Shown here piece by piece: positions 27,060 through 36,331 of a stretch of 64,000 bases of DNA (positions are counted from its first letter, which is position 1; every line of letters starts with the position of its first letter). This stretch comes from Sphingomonadaceae bacterium. Lineage in GTDB: Bacteria; Pseudomonadota; Alphaproteobacteria; Sphingomonadales; Sphingomonadaceae. The notes under the pieces were generated by a model. It saw only the letters and a program-made list of their open reading frames with translations. It was not told where the DNA came from and did not search any database. The stretch is from positions 1-64,000 of the forward strand of contig CANJCQ010000004.1 of NCBI GenBank assembly GCA_947473355.1, read 5' to 3'. Made by a program: the position numbers and the translations under genes.

Positions 27060-28273
27060 AGAGCGCACCACTTCCTCTGGAAGAGGCCCAGGCGCGCCTG
27101 CTGGCCTTGGTTGCACCGCTGGAAGTCGAACGCCTCGCTCCCGAACAGGCGCTGGGGCGCTATCTCGCCGAGCCTTTGCTGGCCCGGCGCACCCAGCCTG
27201 CCGCCGATCTGTCGGCAATGGACGGCTATGCCGTGCCTCCGGGCGATCTTTGTGGCCCTTGGCGGGTGATCGGGGAAAGCGCGGCCGGCCATCCCTTTGC
27301 CGGCACGCTCTCCCCCGGCACGGCAGCACGGATTTCGACCGGCGCGCTGCTGCCAGCGGGAACCGGGGCAGTAATTCTGCAGGAAGACATTGCGCGCGAC
27401 AGCGACAGCATCGCGCTGAGCGGCGAAGCGCCCTCGCCGCCCGGCAAGCACATCCGCCGCCAAGGCATGGATTTCCGCCTCGGCGATCTCCTGCTTCCCG
27501 CAGGCACCCGCATCGGTCCGGCCCAGCTTGGCCTGGCGATCACCGCTGGTCACAGCCAGATCGCCGTGCACCGCAGCCCGCGTATCGCGATCATCGACAG
27601 CGGCGACGAACTGTCGAGCGGCGGGGAGGCCTGCGCCGCGCACCAGATCCCGGCCAGCAATGGCGCAATGCTGGCGGCGCTGGCCGCCCACATCCCCTGC
27701 ACAATCGAACGACTTGGGCCCGTCGCCGACGACCTGGGTGCCATTGCCGGAGTGCTTGCCCGCGCCGAAACGGCCGACCTGATCGTCACCAGCGGCGGGG
27801 CATCGGTCGGCGATCACGATCTGATCCGCCCGGCGCTTGAGGCCTGGGGGGCCAAGATCGATTTCTGGCGTATCGCCATCAAACCGGGCAAGCCCTTGCT
27901 GGTTGCGACCCGCGCCAAAGCGCAGGGGCACCAGGTAATCCTCGGCCTTCCGGGCAATCCGGTCTCGAGCCATGTCACTGCTTTCCTGTTCATGCTGCCG
28001 CTGCTGCGCGCGCTGTCCGGCGCCGCCGATGCGCTGCCCCGCACGATCCGCACCACATTGGCCGCGCCGCTTGGGCCCGGCGGATCGCGGCGCGAATTCC
28101 TGCGGGCGCGCTGGGACGGCGACCAGGTCGCAGCGCAGAGCCTGCAGGACAGCGGCGCCATGTCATCGCTGGCAAACAGCAATGCCCTGATCGACCGCGC
28201 GGCTGGCGCCCCGCCCGCAGCGGCCGGCGAAGCGGTTAGGGCCTATCTGCTCGAAAATGGCGGCATGGCTTGA
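27041..28273 (+). CDS. moeA: molybdopterin molybdenumtransferase
   Basis: MoeA inserts molybdate into adenylated molybdopterin. The 410-residue product has the N-terminal [10 protein letters not shown] motif, [15 protein letters not shown], the MoCF-binding domain with [15 protein letters not shown] and the GLPGNPVSS loop, and a beta-barrel C-terminal domain. The ATG at 27041 overlaps moaC by 19 bases and has CGGGGAC before it; a GTG at 27056 that overlaps the moaC stop as GTGA is an alternative start. Confidence 0.94.
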   Translation: MASSAVKSAPLPLEEAQARLLALVAPLEVERLAPEQALGRYLAEPLLARRTQPAADLSAMDGYAVPPGDLCGPWRVIGESAAGHPFAGTLSPGTAARISTGALLPAGTGAVILQEDIARDSDSIALSGEAPSPPGKHIRRQGMDFRLGDLLLPAGTRIGPAQLGLAITAGHSQIAVHRSPRIAIIDSGDELSSGGEACAAHQIPASNGAMLAALAAHIPCTIERLGPVADDLGAIAGVLARAETADLIVTSGGASVGDHDLIRPALEAWGAKIDFWRIAIKPGKPLLVATRAKAQGHQVILGLPGNPVSSHVTAFLFMLPLLRALSGAADALPRTIRTTLAAPLGPGGSRREFLRARWDGDQVAAQSLQDSGAMSSLANSNALIDRAAGAPPAAAGEAVRAYLLENGGMA

Positions 28274-28280
28274 GTCTGGC

Positions 28281-28309
28281 TTGACTTGCATCGAATCGTT
28301 GCTTAATTG
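28281..28309 (+). promoter_or_regulatory. lexA promoter (-35/-10)
   Basis: TTGACT at 28281-28286 and TAATTG at 28304-28309 are separated by 17 bases and match a sigma-70-type promoter in the 95-bp spacer upstream of lexA. The LexA box starts at the last base of the -10, so bound repressor would block polymerase. The assignment rests on consensus and spacing only. Confidence 0.65.
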
Positions 28310-28323
28310 TTCCGCATTCGTTC
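28309..28323 (+). promoter_or_regulatory. LexA (SOS) box
   Basis: GTTCCGCATTCGTTC is an exact GTTC-N7-GTTC direct repeat, the operator bound by LexA in alphaproteobacteria. It lies 46 bases upstream of the lexA start and abuts the -10 element, which is the standard arrangement for lexA autorepression. Confidence 0.88.
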
Positions 28324-28368
28324 ACTGAACTTCCTGTTTGGCGAACATCTGGCGCGAGGAACCTTGGC

Positions 28369-29061
28369 ATGCTCACCCGCAAGCAGCACGAATTGATCCG
28401 CTTCATTCAGGAACGTCTCGAGGAGAGCGGCGTTTCCCCCTCGTTCGAGGAAATGAAGGAAGCGCTGGACCTCAAATCGAAGTCCGGGGTTCACCGGCTG
28501 ATTTCGGCGCTGGAAGAACGCGGCTTCATCCGCCGCCTGCCCAACCGCGCTCGTGCACTGGAAGTTCTCAAGCAGCCCGAGGACGTTACCACCAAGGCGA
28601 GCGCCCGCGCCGCAGCCAACAGCAATTCCTCATTGACTCCGCTGGTCAAGCCCGCCGCGCCGCGCCCGCCGGCCAACGATGTGATCGAAATTCCACTGCA
28701 TGGCCGCATTGCTGCCGGTGTCCCGATTGAGGCGCTGGAAGGTCAGGCGATGCTGCCGGTGCCTGCCGCGCTGCTCGGCGCTGGTGAGCATTATGCGCTG
28801 GAAGTGTCAGGCGATTCGATGGTCGAGGCAGGCATTCTCGATGGCGACTATGCCCTGATCCGCCGCACCGACACCGCCCGCGATGGCGAGATCGTTGTCG
28901 CGCTGGTGCGCGGCGAGGAAGCCACGCTCAAATATCTGCGCCGCGAACAAGGCATGGTCCGGCTCGATCCGGCCAATTCCGCCTATGGTTCCCAGTTCTA
29001 CCAGCCCGGCGAAGTCGAAGTGCAGGGCAAGCTGGCGGGGCTGCTGCGGCGTTATCACTAG
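28369..29061 (+). CDS. lexA: SOS repressor LexA
   Basis: This 230-residue repressor self-cleaves on RecA activation to release DNA-damage genes. The N-terminal winged helix (residues 1-65) starts [24 protein letters not shown] (first twenty: [20 protein letters not shown]). The Ala-Gly cleavage bond is in RIAAGVP (A116-G117), and the catalytic pair is Ser150 (SGDSMVEAG) and Lys188 (EATLKYL). The hinge (~70-103) is longer than in E. coli and Ala/Ser/Pro-rich, as in other alphaproteobacterial LexA. The GAGGAA ribosome site lies seven bases upstream. Autoregulation is supported by the LexA box before it. Confidence 0.96.
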   Translation: MLTRKQHELIRFIQERLEESGVSPSFEEMKEALDLKSKSGVHRLISALEERGFIRRLPNRARALEVLKQPEDVTTKASARAAANSNSSLTPLVKPAAPRPPANDVIEIPLHGRIAAGVPIEALEGQAMLPVPAALLGAGEHYALEVSGDSMVEAGILDGDYALIRRTDTARDGEIVVALVRGEEATLKYLRREQGMVRLDPANSAYGSQFYQPGEVEVQGKLAGLLRRYH

Positions 29062-29080
29062 AAGGGTTGAGCTTTACCCC

Positions 29081-29292
29081 CAGGGCCATCGCATTTGACA
29101 CAAACATATCATGCATCGTCACCCTGAACTCGTTTCAGGGCCCATTTCTCCACACAATCGGAGTGCTAAGTTTCAAGTAAACCGAGGGGGTTAGAGTCTT
29201 TCCCGGCCGGCTCCGAGCTTGCGACACTATGGGCCCTGAAACAAGTTCAGGGTGACGGAACTGTCGGGGTTCTGGCAAATGCGATTGCCCTG
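29081..29292. mobile_element. MITE-like element with 17-bp terminal inverted repeats
   Basis: The ends CAGGGCCATCGCATTTG (29081-29097) and CAAATGCGATTGCCCTG (29276-29292) are inverted copies with one mismatch. GCTTTACCCC is repeated directly on both sides (29071-29080 and 29293-29302) and looks like a 10-bp target-site duplication. The 212-bp unit has no coding capacity; its centre is the palindromic repeat at 29117-29257. This structure suggests a non-autonomous transposable element mobilised in trans, but no matching transposase is in the window. Confidence 0.65.
29117..29257. repeat. 140-bp palindromic repeat, copy A
   Basis: The left arm CGTCACCCTGAACTCGTTTC and the right arm ending AACAAGTTCAGGGTGACG form a ~28-bp inverted repeat around a ~85-bp variable core. 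Five further copies of the same length lie in the nuo operon (see the other entries). The core resembles copies at 52461 and 56793 (CGGAG and AAACCGAGG segments). It is nested inside the element at 29081-29292. Confidence 0.88.
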
Positions 29293-29311
29293 GCTTTACC
29301 CCCTTTTACTC

Positions 29312-29340
29312 TTGACAAAACGAACCATATAGGTTATCCG
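29312..29340 (+). promoter_or_regulatory. near-consensus promoter with no recognised gene behind it
   Basis: TTGACA at 29312-29317 is a perfect -35 box; after a 17-base spacer TATCCG (29335-29340) is a fair -10. It points into a 500-bp stretch with no recognised gene. The surrounding bases (AAACGAACCATATAGG) are AT-rich compared with the sequence further on. Confidence 0.5.
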
Positions 29341-29850
29341 ATGCGGCGCCTTCTCACCAGAAGGCAGCGGGACCAGGGCGTGCGTGGCTTGCCAACTCTT
29401 TGTCCTTCGCGTCCATCCCTTTGGGGTTGGATGCAACGCGGTCGGCGCGGGGCGTGCGGTATCCGGGGCGAAAAGCCCCAGGCAATCGCCAGCCATGGCA
29501 CCGGAAGCGGTAAACCGGATGTTGTGTCGCCACTGCCGTTCCCGCTATTGCGCACCATGCCAGCCACCTGGCGGCAGATGCGACTCCAGGCCGGGGCTGG
29601 TTCCACCATTGGCGCGGCATATTCAGCCGCGTGGCGCTGTGGCAGCTTGCGAGCCCGCCCCTGCAGTGTCGGCCGTTTGCTGAAGGGGCCGAGCCGGTCG
29701 TGCCGCAAGGGGCGCCCGGCCATTCGCAACACCCCTCGCCGCCCCCAGCGCGCGCCACTCAGTGCCCGCGCCGGCCGCGTGGTTCCCGTGTTTCTCCCAT
29801 GGCGTTACAGTCCGGCTCGCCGCCGGATATTTTGATTCAAGCGCAAACGC
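29341..29850 (+). other. unassigned 500-bp transcribed-looking region
   Basis: No recognised protein or RNA family was found. Reading frames on both strands are open (for example 29341-29835 plus, 29354-29758 minus) but are Arg/Pro/Cys-rich low-quality translations typical of GC-rich non-coding DNA. Small stem-loops are visible, such as GGGGCGAAAAGCCCC and a CATCC/GGATG hairpin near 29412-29431. With the promoter at 29312 and the strong hairpin at 29851, a structured non-coding RNA is possible. The alternative is decayed coding DNA. Confidence 0.35.
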
Positions 29851-29921
29851 GGGGACACCCTATCGGGTGTCCCCTTGCAAGCGCGGTTGAGCGACAGGGG
29901 GAACACTCGATGGGGTGTTCC
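29851..29921. repeat. two tandem hairpins spanning the comEC 3' end
   Basis: GGGGACACCCTATCGGGTGT continues to CCCC, giving a perfect 10-bp stem with a four-base loop at 29851-29874. A related hairpin, GGAACAC...GTGTTCC, lies at 29900-29921. Both are followed by TTGC and a GCG-rich stretch, so they look like a diverged tandem duplication. The first overlaps the comEC stop codon. It could act as a terminator, but no T-run follows on either strand. Confidence 0.6.
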
Positions 29922-32154
29922 TTGCGCGGAACGGCGCCCGCACTACCGGATGCCACCAGCCATGCTCGCCCTCACCTTCCGCCACCGTCACCACTTGCTT
30001 GCTGGCCAGATCAATCGTCAATCCGCCAGTCTTGTCGAGCATGTTGCGGTCAGCCTTGAGCCAGCGCGGACGGCATGATTGCGGCAGCCAGCGCGCGGCA
30101 ATCACCACATCGCTGACATCGCAGGCCGCCGCCAGCGCGCGTTCGGGAACCGGATTTGCACCGCGTGCGATCAGCATGTGCCAATCCCGCCCCTTCCGGT
30201 TCAGCACCAGCGTGCACCAGTCCGTGCTGCAGCTCGCGCCGGGCCAGTCCGCCAGCGCCAGGGTCTTGCCATCCATACCGGCACCCTCAGTGAGATTGTC
30301 TATCGCATAGCTGCTCTTGGCCGGATCGCGGGCCTCGCGCAGCACCAGCAGGCTGCCGTCAGTCGCGCCGACAATCCCGACATGGCGGCCATCCCCCGAA
30401 ATCAGCAGATCGGGCGGGTGGAGTGCGATCAGCGACAGGGCTGCACCTGTCGCCGGGATCAAGCCAAAAAGCCGCACCCGGCCGCGCCACAAGGCCAGCC
30501 AAAGCGCGCCTGCAACAAACAGCAGGAACCGCCCCTCACCCATCGCTGGAAGATGATTGACCGCGCCCGGCCGCGCCGCCGTCCAGTGGGCAATACCAAG
30601 CAGCAATTCGAGGCTCTTTCCGGCCAGCCACCAGACCGGGGCACCCAATCCCGCCAGATCGAGGAAAAGCGCCAGCGCGATCAGCGGCATGGAGACGAAT
30701 GTAGTCAGCGGAATGGCCACGACATTGGCCAATGCGCCATAAACCCCCGCCCGGTGGAAATGATAGAAGGCAATCGGCATCAGCGCGAGTTCAATGACAA
30801 GACCAGTGGCGAGCAGCATGGCAGCCCCCCGCGCGGGGCGCATCAGCCAGCCTTCCTCGCGGTGTGCGAGAAAGTGCCGCACCGGCTCACTGCCATGCAG
30901 GGAAATGATCGCGAGCACCGAGGCAAAGCTCATCTGGAAGCTCGGCCCGGCGACCGCCTCGGGCCAAAGCAGCATGACCAGCACAGCAGCAATCGCCAGC
31001 ATGCGCAGCGACAAGGGCTCGCGCCCCAGCGCCACGGCCAGCAAGACCAGCAGTGCCCCGGTACAGCTCCGCACTGTTGGCACCTCCGCGCCAGTCAGGA
31101 GGGTATAGCCAATTCCGGTCAGCGCCGCGACGCCAGCCGCGACCACCGGCAACCGCACCCGTAAAGTCAGCCATGGCCAAAGCGCGAGCAGGGATATGGT
31201 GATGAGATAGCCGCCCGCAATCACCGCGCTGACATGCAATCCGCTCACCGAAAGCAGGTGAGTGAGACCCGAATCGCGCATCGCCTGCTCGTCCGCATCG
31301 GCAATTCCGCCGCGATCGCCGCTGGCGAAGGCCGCCGCAATGCCGCCTGCCGAACCTGCAATCCGCTGGTGAATATGCGCGGCAATCCAGCGCTGCACAT
31401 GCCTGATCGACCCGCCGGTTGCGCCAGGCGAGATGATTTCAGGGGGTCCGAGCGCAGAACCGGTTGCTGCCACACCATCGAACCAGGCTACCCGAGCGAA
31501 ATTGTAGCCGCCCGGAAGCATTGGCGGTGCCGGCGGCATGAGCCTGGCCCTGAGCCGCACGACTGCACCTTCGAGCGCCCCGGCGGAATCGTGTTCCAGC
31601 GGGACATTGACCCGCACCCGGATCGCGCGGGCGCTGCCCGGTTCGCGTATGGCCAGCACCAGCCGGACGCGCTGTTCGGCTGGCTGCTCCTGCCGATCGA
31701 GCACTCGCCCGGTTATCGTTGCGGCATAAGGCCGGGCGATGGCCTGCGTTCCCACCAGCGACGATTTCGCCCAGACGATCAGGCAGCCGGCTGCCACGGC
31801 CAGCAAAAACCAGCCGAGCGCCTGACGCAACCACGGAAAGCTGCCGTCGCGTGAAAATAGCCAGAACGCGGCAATTGCGCCCAAAAGGCAGCTCCCGATC
31901 AGAGCCTGCCATTGTCCGCGGCTGCCCAGTTCGAACCAGCCACCAATTCCGCCCGCGAAACCTACTGCCAGCCAAGGTGCGCGCTCGAAGCCTGCAGCGC
32001 CGAGAAATTGTTCCAGCCGCGCCGCCACGGCGCGCGCTAACTTGATTGGGCCGCTAGACAAGCCGCTCAGGCTGCGCCAAGAGCGATGTTGCAGTGCAGC
32101 GCGAGGCTCGGCTTCGCTGGCTGCCGGAACCGGGATTGTGGCTTCGCTGGCCAT
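29860..32154 (-). CDS. comEC: ComEC/Rec2 family DNA-uptake membrane protein
   Basis: ComEC forms the inner-membrane channel for single-stranded DNA uptake. The product (764 residues from ATG 32154) has N-terminal membrane helices, a DUF4131-type domain, the Competence-domain signature GLTHLLSVSGLHVSAV, several further helices and a C-terminal soluble domain that lacks the metallo-beta-lactamase DVGQGD motif found in many ComEC proteins. The last ~25 codons (from ARNTPSSVPP) are encoded by the tandem hairpins and look like a repeat-derived tail. In-frame ATGs at 32163 and 32190 are possible starts but overlap the divergent gltX. Confidence 0.87.
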   Translation of the reverse strand: MASEATIPVPAASEAEPRAALQHRSWRSLSGLSSGPIKLARAVAARLEQFLGAAGFERAPWLAVGFAGGIGGWFELGSRGQWQALIGSCLLGAIAAFWLFSRDGSFPWLRQALGWFLLAVAAGCLIVWAKSSLVGTQAIARPYAATITGRVLDRQEQPAEQRVRLVLAIREPGSARAIRVRVNVPLEHDSAGALEGAVVRLRARLMPPAPPMLPGGYNFARVAWFDGVAATGSALGPPEIISPGATGGSIRHVQRWIAAHIHQRIAGSAGGIAAAFASGDRGGIADADEQAMRDSGLTHLLSVSGLHVSAVIAGGYLITISLLALWPWLTLRVRLPVVAAGVAALTGIGYTLLTGAEVPTVRSCTGALLVLLAVALGREPLSLRMLAIAAVLVMLLWPEAVAGPSFQMSFASVLAIISLHGSEPVRHFLAHREEGWLMRPARGAAMLLATGLVIELALMPIAFYHFHRAGVYGALANVVAIPLTTFVSMPLIALALFLDLAGLGAPVWWLAGKSLELLLGIAHWTAARPGAVNHLPAMGEGRFLLFVAGALWLALWRGRVRLFGLIPATGAALSLIALHPPDLLISGDGRHVGIVGATDGSLLVLREARDPAKSSYAIDNLTEGAGMDGKTLALADWPGASCSTDWCTLVLNRKGRDWHMLIARGANPVPERALAAACDVSDVVIAARWLPQSCRPRWLKADRNMLDKTGGLTIDLASKQVVTVAEGEGEHGWWHPVVRAPFRARNTPSSVPPVAQPRLQGDTR

Positions 32155-32180
32155 GCCCCGCATAGGACAGGAAGGAAGCG

Positions 32181-33626
32181 ATGATGGCAAGCACTGACGC
32201 GACCGCCAGCTCTGATGCGGCCCGGCCTGTCGTCACCCGTTTCGCGCCCTCGCCCACCGGCTATCTCCACATCGGCGGCGCTCGCACCGCGCTGTTCAAC
32301 TGGCTGTTCGCCCGCCGCCACGGCGGCAGATACCTGCTGCGTATCGAAGATACCGACCGCGCCCGTTCAACCGAGCCTGCCATTGCCGCCATCCACGACG
32401 GTCTCGACTGGCTGGGTCTTGGCGGCGACGAGCCTGCAGTGATGCAATTCGCTCGCTCAGCCCGCCACGCCGAAGTCGCCGCTCAACTGCTTGAAAGCGG
32501 CCGCGCCTATCGCTGCTATCTGACCCAGGAAGAACTGGCTGAGCGCCGCGCCGCCGCACAGGCCGAGCGCCGCCCGTTCCGCATTGACAGCGAATGGCGG
32601 GACTCAGATCCGGCCAGCGCCCCGGCCGGCCAGCCCTTCGTCGTTCGGATCAAGGCCCCCAAAGACGGCGAAACCGTCATCGATGATCTGGTGCAGGGCC
32701 GGGTCACGGTCAGCAATGGCGAAATCGACGATTTCGTGCTGCTGCGCTCGGATGGCACCCCGACCTATATGCTCGCCGTGGTGGTCGATGACCATGACAT
32801 GGGGGTCAGCCACGTGATTCGCGGCGACGATCACCTCAACAATGCCTTCCGCCAATTGGCGATCATCCACGGGATGGGCTGGGAAGTTCCCCTCTATGCG
32901 CATGTTCCGCTGATTCACGGATCCGATGGCGCCAAGCTTTCGAAACGTCACGGAGCGCTGGGCGTCGATGCCTATCGCGATGACATGGGAATTCTCCCCG
33001 AAGCGCTGTTCAACTATCTGCTGCGGCTCGGCTGGGGCCACGGTGATGACGAGTTCATCACCCGCGAACAGGCCACCCAATGGTTCGACATTGCTGATGT
33101 CGGCAAGAGCCCTGCGCGGTTCGATCTGGCGAAACTTCTCAATCTCAACGGGCACTATCTGCGCGAGGCGGATGACCTGCGGCTGGCTGCTCTGGTGGCC
33201 GGCAAATTGCAGAATTCCGCCGCAACACCGTTGCTCGAAGTGGCAATGCCGGTCCTGAAGGTCCGGGCGAAGGACGTGGGTGAACTGGCGGAAAGCGCAG
33301 GCTTTCTCTTCGCCAAGCGGCCACTGGTGCCCGATGCCAAGGCGGAGGCATTGCTGAGCGATGACACGCGCGGCCTGCTGGGCCAAATTCATCTCCGTCT
33401 TGGTGATGAATCCGGCTGGACAAGCGAAGGGCTCGAAGCCAGTCTCAAGGCACTGGCGGAGGAACTGGGACTGGGGCTCGGCAAGCTTGCGCAACCCCTT
33501 AGGGCAGCGCTAACGGGTCAGACAACCTCCCCGGGTATATTCGATGTATTGGTTCTGCTGGGGCGGGACGAGAGCCTGGCGCGGATTGCCGATCAGGTGA
33601 ACGCAGCTACAGCAACACAGGTGTAA
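32181..33626 (+). CDS. gltX: glutamyl-tRNA synthetase
   Basis: This 481-residue class I synthetase charges tRNA-Glu (and probably tRNA-Gln in this lineage, for amidation by GatCAB). It has the HIGH-type motif [20 protein letters not shown] (residues 21-40) and the KMSKS-type motif [12 protein letters not shown], followed by the helical anticodon-binding domain. Two adjacent ATGs (32181, 32184) follow an AGGAAGGAAG ribosome site. It is divergent from comEC and 13 bp upstream of gltA. Confidence 0.96.
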   Translation: MMASTDATASSDAARPVVTRFAPSPTGYLHIGGARTALFNWLFARRHGGRYLLRIEDTDRARSTEPAIAAIHDGLDWLGLGGDEPAVMQFARSARHAEVAAQLLESGRAYRCYLTQEELAERRAAAQAERRPFRIDSEWRDSDPASAPAGQPFVVRIKAPKDGETVIDDLVQGRVTVSNGEIDDFVLLRSDGTPTYMLAVVVDDHDMGVSHVIRGDDHLNNAFRQLAIIHGMGWEVPLYAHVPLIHGSDGAKLSKRHGALGVDAYRDDMGILPEALFNYLLRLGWGHGDDEFITREQATQWFDIADVGKSPARFDLAKLLNLNGHYLREADDLRLAALVAGKLQNSAATPLLEVAMPVLKVRAKDVGELAESAGFLFAKRPLVPDAKAEALLSDDTRGLLGQIHLRLGDESGWTSEGLEASLKALAEELGLGLGKLAQPLRAALTGQTTSPGIFDVLVLLGRDESLARIADQVNAATATQV

Positions 33627-33639
33627 AGGAGCAGATCAG

Positions 33640-34923
33640 GTGGGTGAACAGGCAAAGCTGAGCGTAGGCGGAAAAGACATCGCCTATCCGGTCCTTTCGG
33701 GAAGTATCGGTCCCGATGTGGTCGATATTCGCAAGCTCTATGGCGACACGGGGCTGTTTACCTATGACCCCGGGTTCACTTCGACTGCGGCCTGCGAAAG
33801 CGCGATCACCTTCATCGACGGCGAAGAAGGCGTATTGCTGCATCGCGGCTATCCGATCGGCCAGCTTGCCGAACACTCGAGCTTCATGGAAACCTGCTAT
33901 CTGCTGCTCAATGGCGAGCTGCCGGGCAAGGACGAGCTCACTAGTTTCACCACGACGATCAGCCGCCATACCATGGTGCATGAACAGCTGCGCCAGCTCT
34001 ATCAGGGTTTCCGCCGCGACGCGCACCCGATGGCGATCATGTGCGGTGTGGTCGGCGCGCTTTCGGCTTTCTATCACGATTCGACCGACATCGCCGATCC
34101 CGAGCACCGCAAGATCAGCTCGCACCGGCTGATCGCCAAGATGCCGACTATCGCCGCGATGGCCTACAAATATTCGGTCGGCCAGCCCTTCATGCATCCG
34201 GATAACTCGCTGAGCTATACCGGCAATTTCATGCAGATGACCTTCGGCGTTCCGGCCGAAAAATATGAACTGCACCCCGCAGTCGAAAAGGCGATGGACC
34301 GGATTTTCATCCTCCACGCCGATCATGAACAGAATGCCTCAACCTCGACCGTGCGGCTGGCCGGCTCGTCAGGCGCCAATCCGTTTGCCTGTATCGCGGC
34401 TGGCATCGCCTGCCTGTGGGGCCCGGCGCATGGCGGCGCCAATGAGGCTGCGCTCAACATGCTCCGCGAGATCGGCACGGTTGATCGCATTCCGCACTAT
34501 ATCGAACGCGCCAAGGACAAGAACGATCCATTCCGCCTGATGGGCTTCGGGCACCGCGTCTACAAGAACTACGACCCGCGCGCTGCTGTGATGCAAAAGA
34601 CCGTGCGCGAGGTTTTTGACGCGCTCAAGGTCAAGGATCCGGTGTTCGATGTGGCGCTGGAACTGGAGCACATGGCGCTCAACGATCCCTATTTCATCGA
34701 CAAGAAGCTGTTCCCCAATGTCGATTTCTATTCAGGCATCATCCTGTCGGCGATCGGCTTCCCGACCACCATGTTCACTGCGCTGTTTGCGCTTGCCCGC
34801 ACGGTCGGCTGGGTGGCGCAGTGGAACGAAATGATTTCCGATCCATACCAGAAGATCGGTCGCCCGCGTCAGCTCTACACCGGCGCGCCCGAGCGCGATT
34901 ATGTACCGGTGGCCAAGCGTTAA
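33640..34923 (+). CDS. gltA: citrate synthase (type II)
   Basis: This 427-residue enzyme condenses acetyl-CoA and oxaloacetate at the TCA-cycle entry. Active-site histidine segments [17 protein letters not shown] and [14 protein letters not shown] are present, as are [14 protein letters not shown] and the aspartate in [11 protein letters not shown]. The N-terminal beta domain (to ~residue 50) marks the hexameric Gram-negative type. The start is GTG at 33640 with AAGGAG eight bases upstream. It probably shares a transcript with gltX. Confidence 0.97.
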   Translation: MGEQAKLSVGGKDIAYPVLSGSIGPDVVDIRKLYGDTGLFTYDPGFTSTAACESAITFIDGEEGVLLHRGYPIGQLAEHSSFMETCYLLLNGELPGKDELTSFTTTISRHTMVHEQLRQLYQGFRRDAHPMAIMCGVVGALSAFYHDSTDIADPEHRKISSHRLIAKMPTIAAMAYKYSVGQPFMHPDNSLSYTGNFMQMTFGVPAEKYELHPAVEKAMDRIFILHADHEQNASTSTVRLAGSSGANPFACIAAGIACLWGPAHGGANEAALNMLREIGTVDRIPHYIERAKDKNDPFRLMGFGHRVYKNYDPRAAVMQKTVREVFDALKVKDPVFDVALELEHMALNDPYFIDKKLFPNVDFYSGIILSAIGFPTTMFTALFALARTVGWVAQWNEMISDPYQKIGRPRQLYTGAPERDYVPVAKR

Positions 34924-34928
34924 AAGGA

Positions 34929-36329
34929 TTAAACGCGCGCTTCGGGATCGGCCGGAAGGTCGAGAATGAAGCGCGCGCCCTGCCCCGGCGCGCTTTCCAC
35001 GCTAAGCTCGCCACCCATCGCGCGCGCCAGGCGGCGCGAAATGTAAAGCCCCAAGCCTGAACCGCCATCGCCGCTGCGGCCAAGCCGCTCGAATTTTTCG
35101 AAAACCCTGGCCTGTTGTTCGGCAGCAAGGCCCGGCCCTTGATCGGCCACAATCACCCGCGCCCGCCCGCCTTCTGCCTCAATCCTGATCCAGACCTGCG
35201 AATTGGCCGGTGAATAGCGGATCGCATTGCCCAGCAAATTGAGCAGAACCTGCAGGACCCGGCGGAATTCGGCAACGGCCGGAAGTGTCTCACCAGCACG
35301 CGGCGGGTCAACGACGATGCCATTCTCTCGGGCGCGGACGCCCAGGATTCCGGCAGCACGCCGTGCAACATCGGCAAGATCGATGCGATCAGGCGCAGTC
35401 TTGAATTCCTCGGCTTCCACCACTTCGAGATCGGCAAGATCATCGAGCAGAGCGAGCAAATGCTGCCCCGCCGCCGCAATATCGGCGGCATAGTCGGCAT
35501 ATTCGGCGGCCAGCGGCCCGGCAAGCCGCGTGCGGATTGTCTCGGCATTTGCGATGATCCGGGCGATTGGCAGACGCAGCGCCGGCGCGACATCGCGGCC
35601 GATCAGCCGGCGATTGGCCTGTGCTTCGCTTTCCTCATCCGCATCGGTCTCCGGCTCGCAAGCAGGTTCGGGCAGTGGCTCGTCCGAAGTCAGGCACAGA
35701 TCGAAGCCGTCCGGCGCAGCGCCTGGAGCAGCGCGCGGATATAGACTCGCCCGCCAGCTCCGCTCGGAACCAGGCACCCGCAGCATAGCGCCATCGAGCA
35801 GGCGCCAGTGCATGGGCTGGCGATGGTTGTTGCCATCAATCTCGACAAATTGCGTCCAGCCCTGGCCCAGACTGGCGGTCATCGCGCCGGCGAGTTCCTG
35901 CAAGTCAGACGCTTCAGCGTCGACCGCCAGCACATTCTGTCGCGCATCGAGAACGGCGGTCAGCTCGGCCAGATGCCGGTTTATCCCGGCGCGTAGCACC
36001 TGTGTTGCATCGAGATTTTCGGGCGGAAGCGCTTGCGTCTGCCAGTTTCGCAGAACGATTTCGCAGCCCTGCTCACCATCCTGGCGCGGCTCAACCTCGA
36101 CCCAGGCTGTGACGGATTCGTCGTCCGCCTGCGCGGTTATGGCGCGGGCGAGCTTCAACTGATAGCGACGCGCCTTGCGCACTGCCTCCAGCAACGCAGG
36201 CACCGCAATCGTCCCCGGCACTTCGCCGCCGCAGCGCAATTGCAGATCGGCCAGGGCTTCATCGGCAGAAACCAGCTGATCATCACCGTCGCTCAGGGCC
36301 CGGGCCAGCGCCGGTTGCTTGGGCGACAT
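34929..36329 (-). CDS. histidine-kinase-like protein lacking the phosphoacceptor histidine
   Basis: The 466-residue cytoplasmic protein has an unassigned N-terminal part (1-235), a DHp-like helix pair (~241-306) and a C-terminal ATPase domain. The ATPase boxes are intact: N box LLNLLGNAIRYSP, G1 DQGPGL and G2 GGSGLGLYISRRLARAMGG. The H box, usually SHELRTPL, reads APALRLPI, so Pro249 (codon at 35583-35585) replaces the histidine; the following AAGQHLLALLDDLADLEVVE keeps the family pattern. It cannot autophosphorylate in the usual way and may instead be an ATP-dependent scaffold or allosteric partner (inference). No membrane segment. Last gene of the operon starting at 38975. Confidence 0.82.
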   Translation of the reverse strand: MSPKQPALARALSDGDDQLVSADEALADLQLRCGGEVPGTIAVPALLEAVRKARRYQLKLARAITAQADDESVTAWVEVEPRQDGEQGCEIVLRNWQTQALPPENLDATQVLRAGINRHLAELTAVLDARQNVLAVDAEASDLQELAGAMTASLGQGWTQFVEIDGNNHRQPMHWRLLDGAMLRVPGSERSWRASLYPRAAPGAAPDGFDLCLTSDEPLPEPACEPETDADEESEAQANRRLIGRDVAPALRLPIARIIANAETIRTRLAGPLAAEYADYAADIAAAGQHLLALLDDLADLEVVEAEEFKTAPDRIDLADVARRAAGILGVRARENGIVVDPPRAGETLPAVAEFRRVLQVLLNLLGNAIRYSPANSQVWIRIEAEGGRARVIVADQGPGLAAEQQARVFEKFERLGRSGDGGSGLGLYISRRLARAMGGELSVESAPGQGARFILDLPADPEARV

Positions 36330-36331
36330 GA

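Noticed and set aside
29341..29835. 164-residue plus-strand frame after the TTGACA promoter
   Set aside because: Arg/Pro-rich translation with no motif; overlapping frames on both strands are equally open, as expected for GC-rich non-coding DNA.
29851..29874. Rho-independent terminator for comEC
   Set aside because: Stem is strong but no T-run follows on either strand and the stem includes the comEC stop codon, so it is listed as a repeat hairpin instead.
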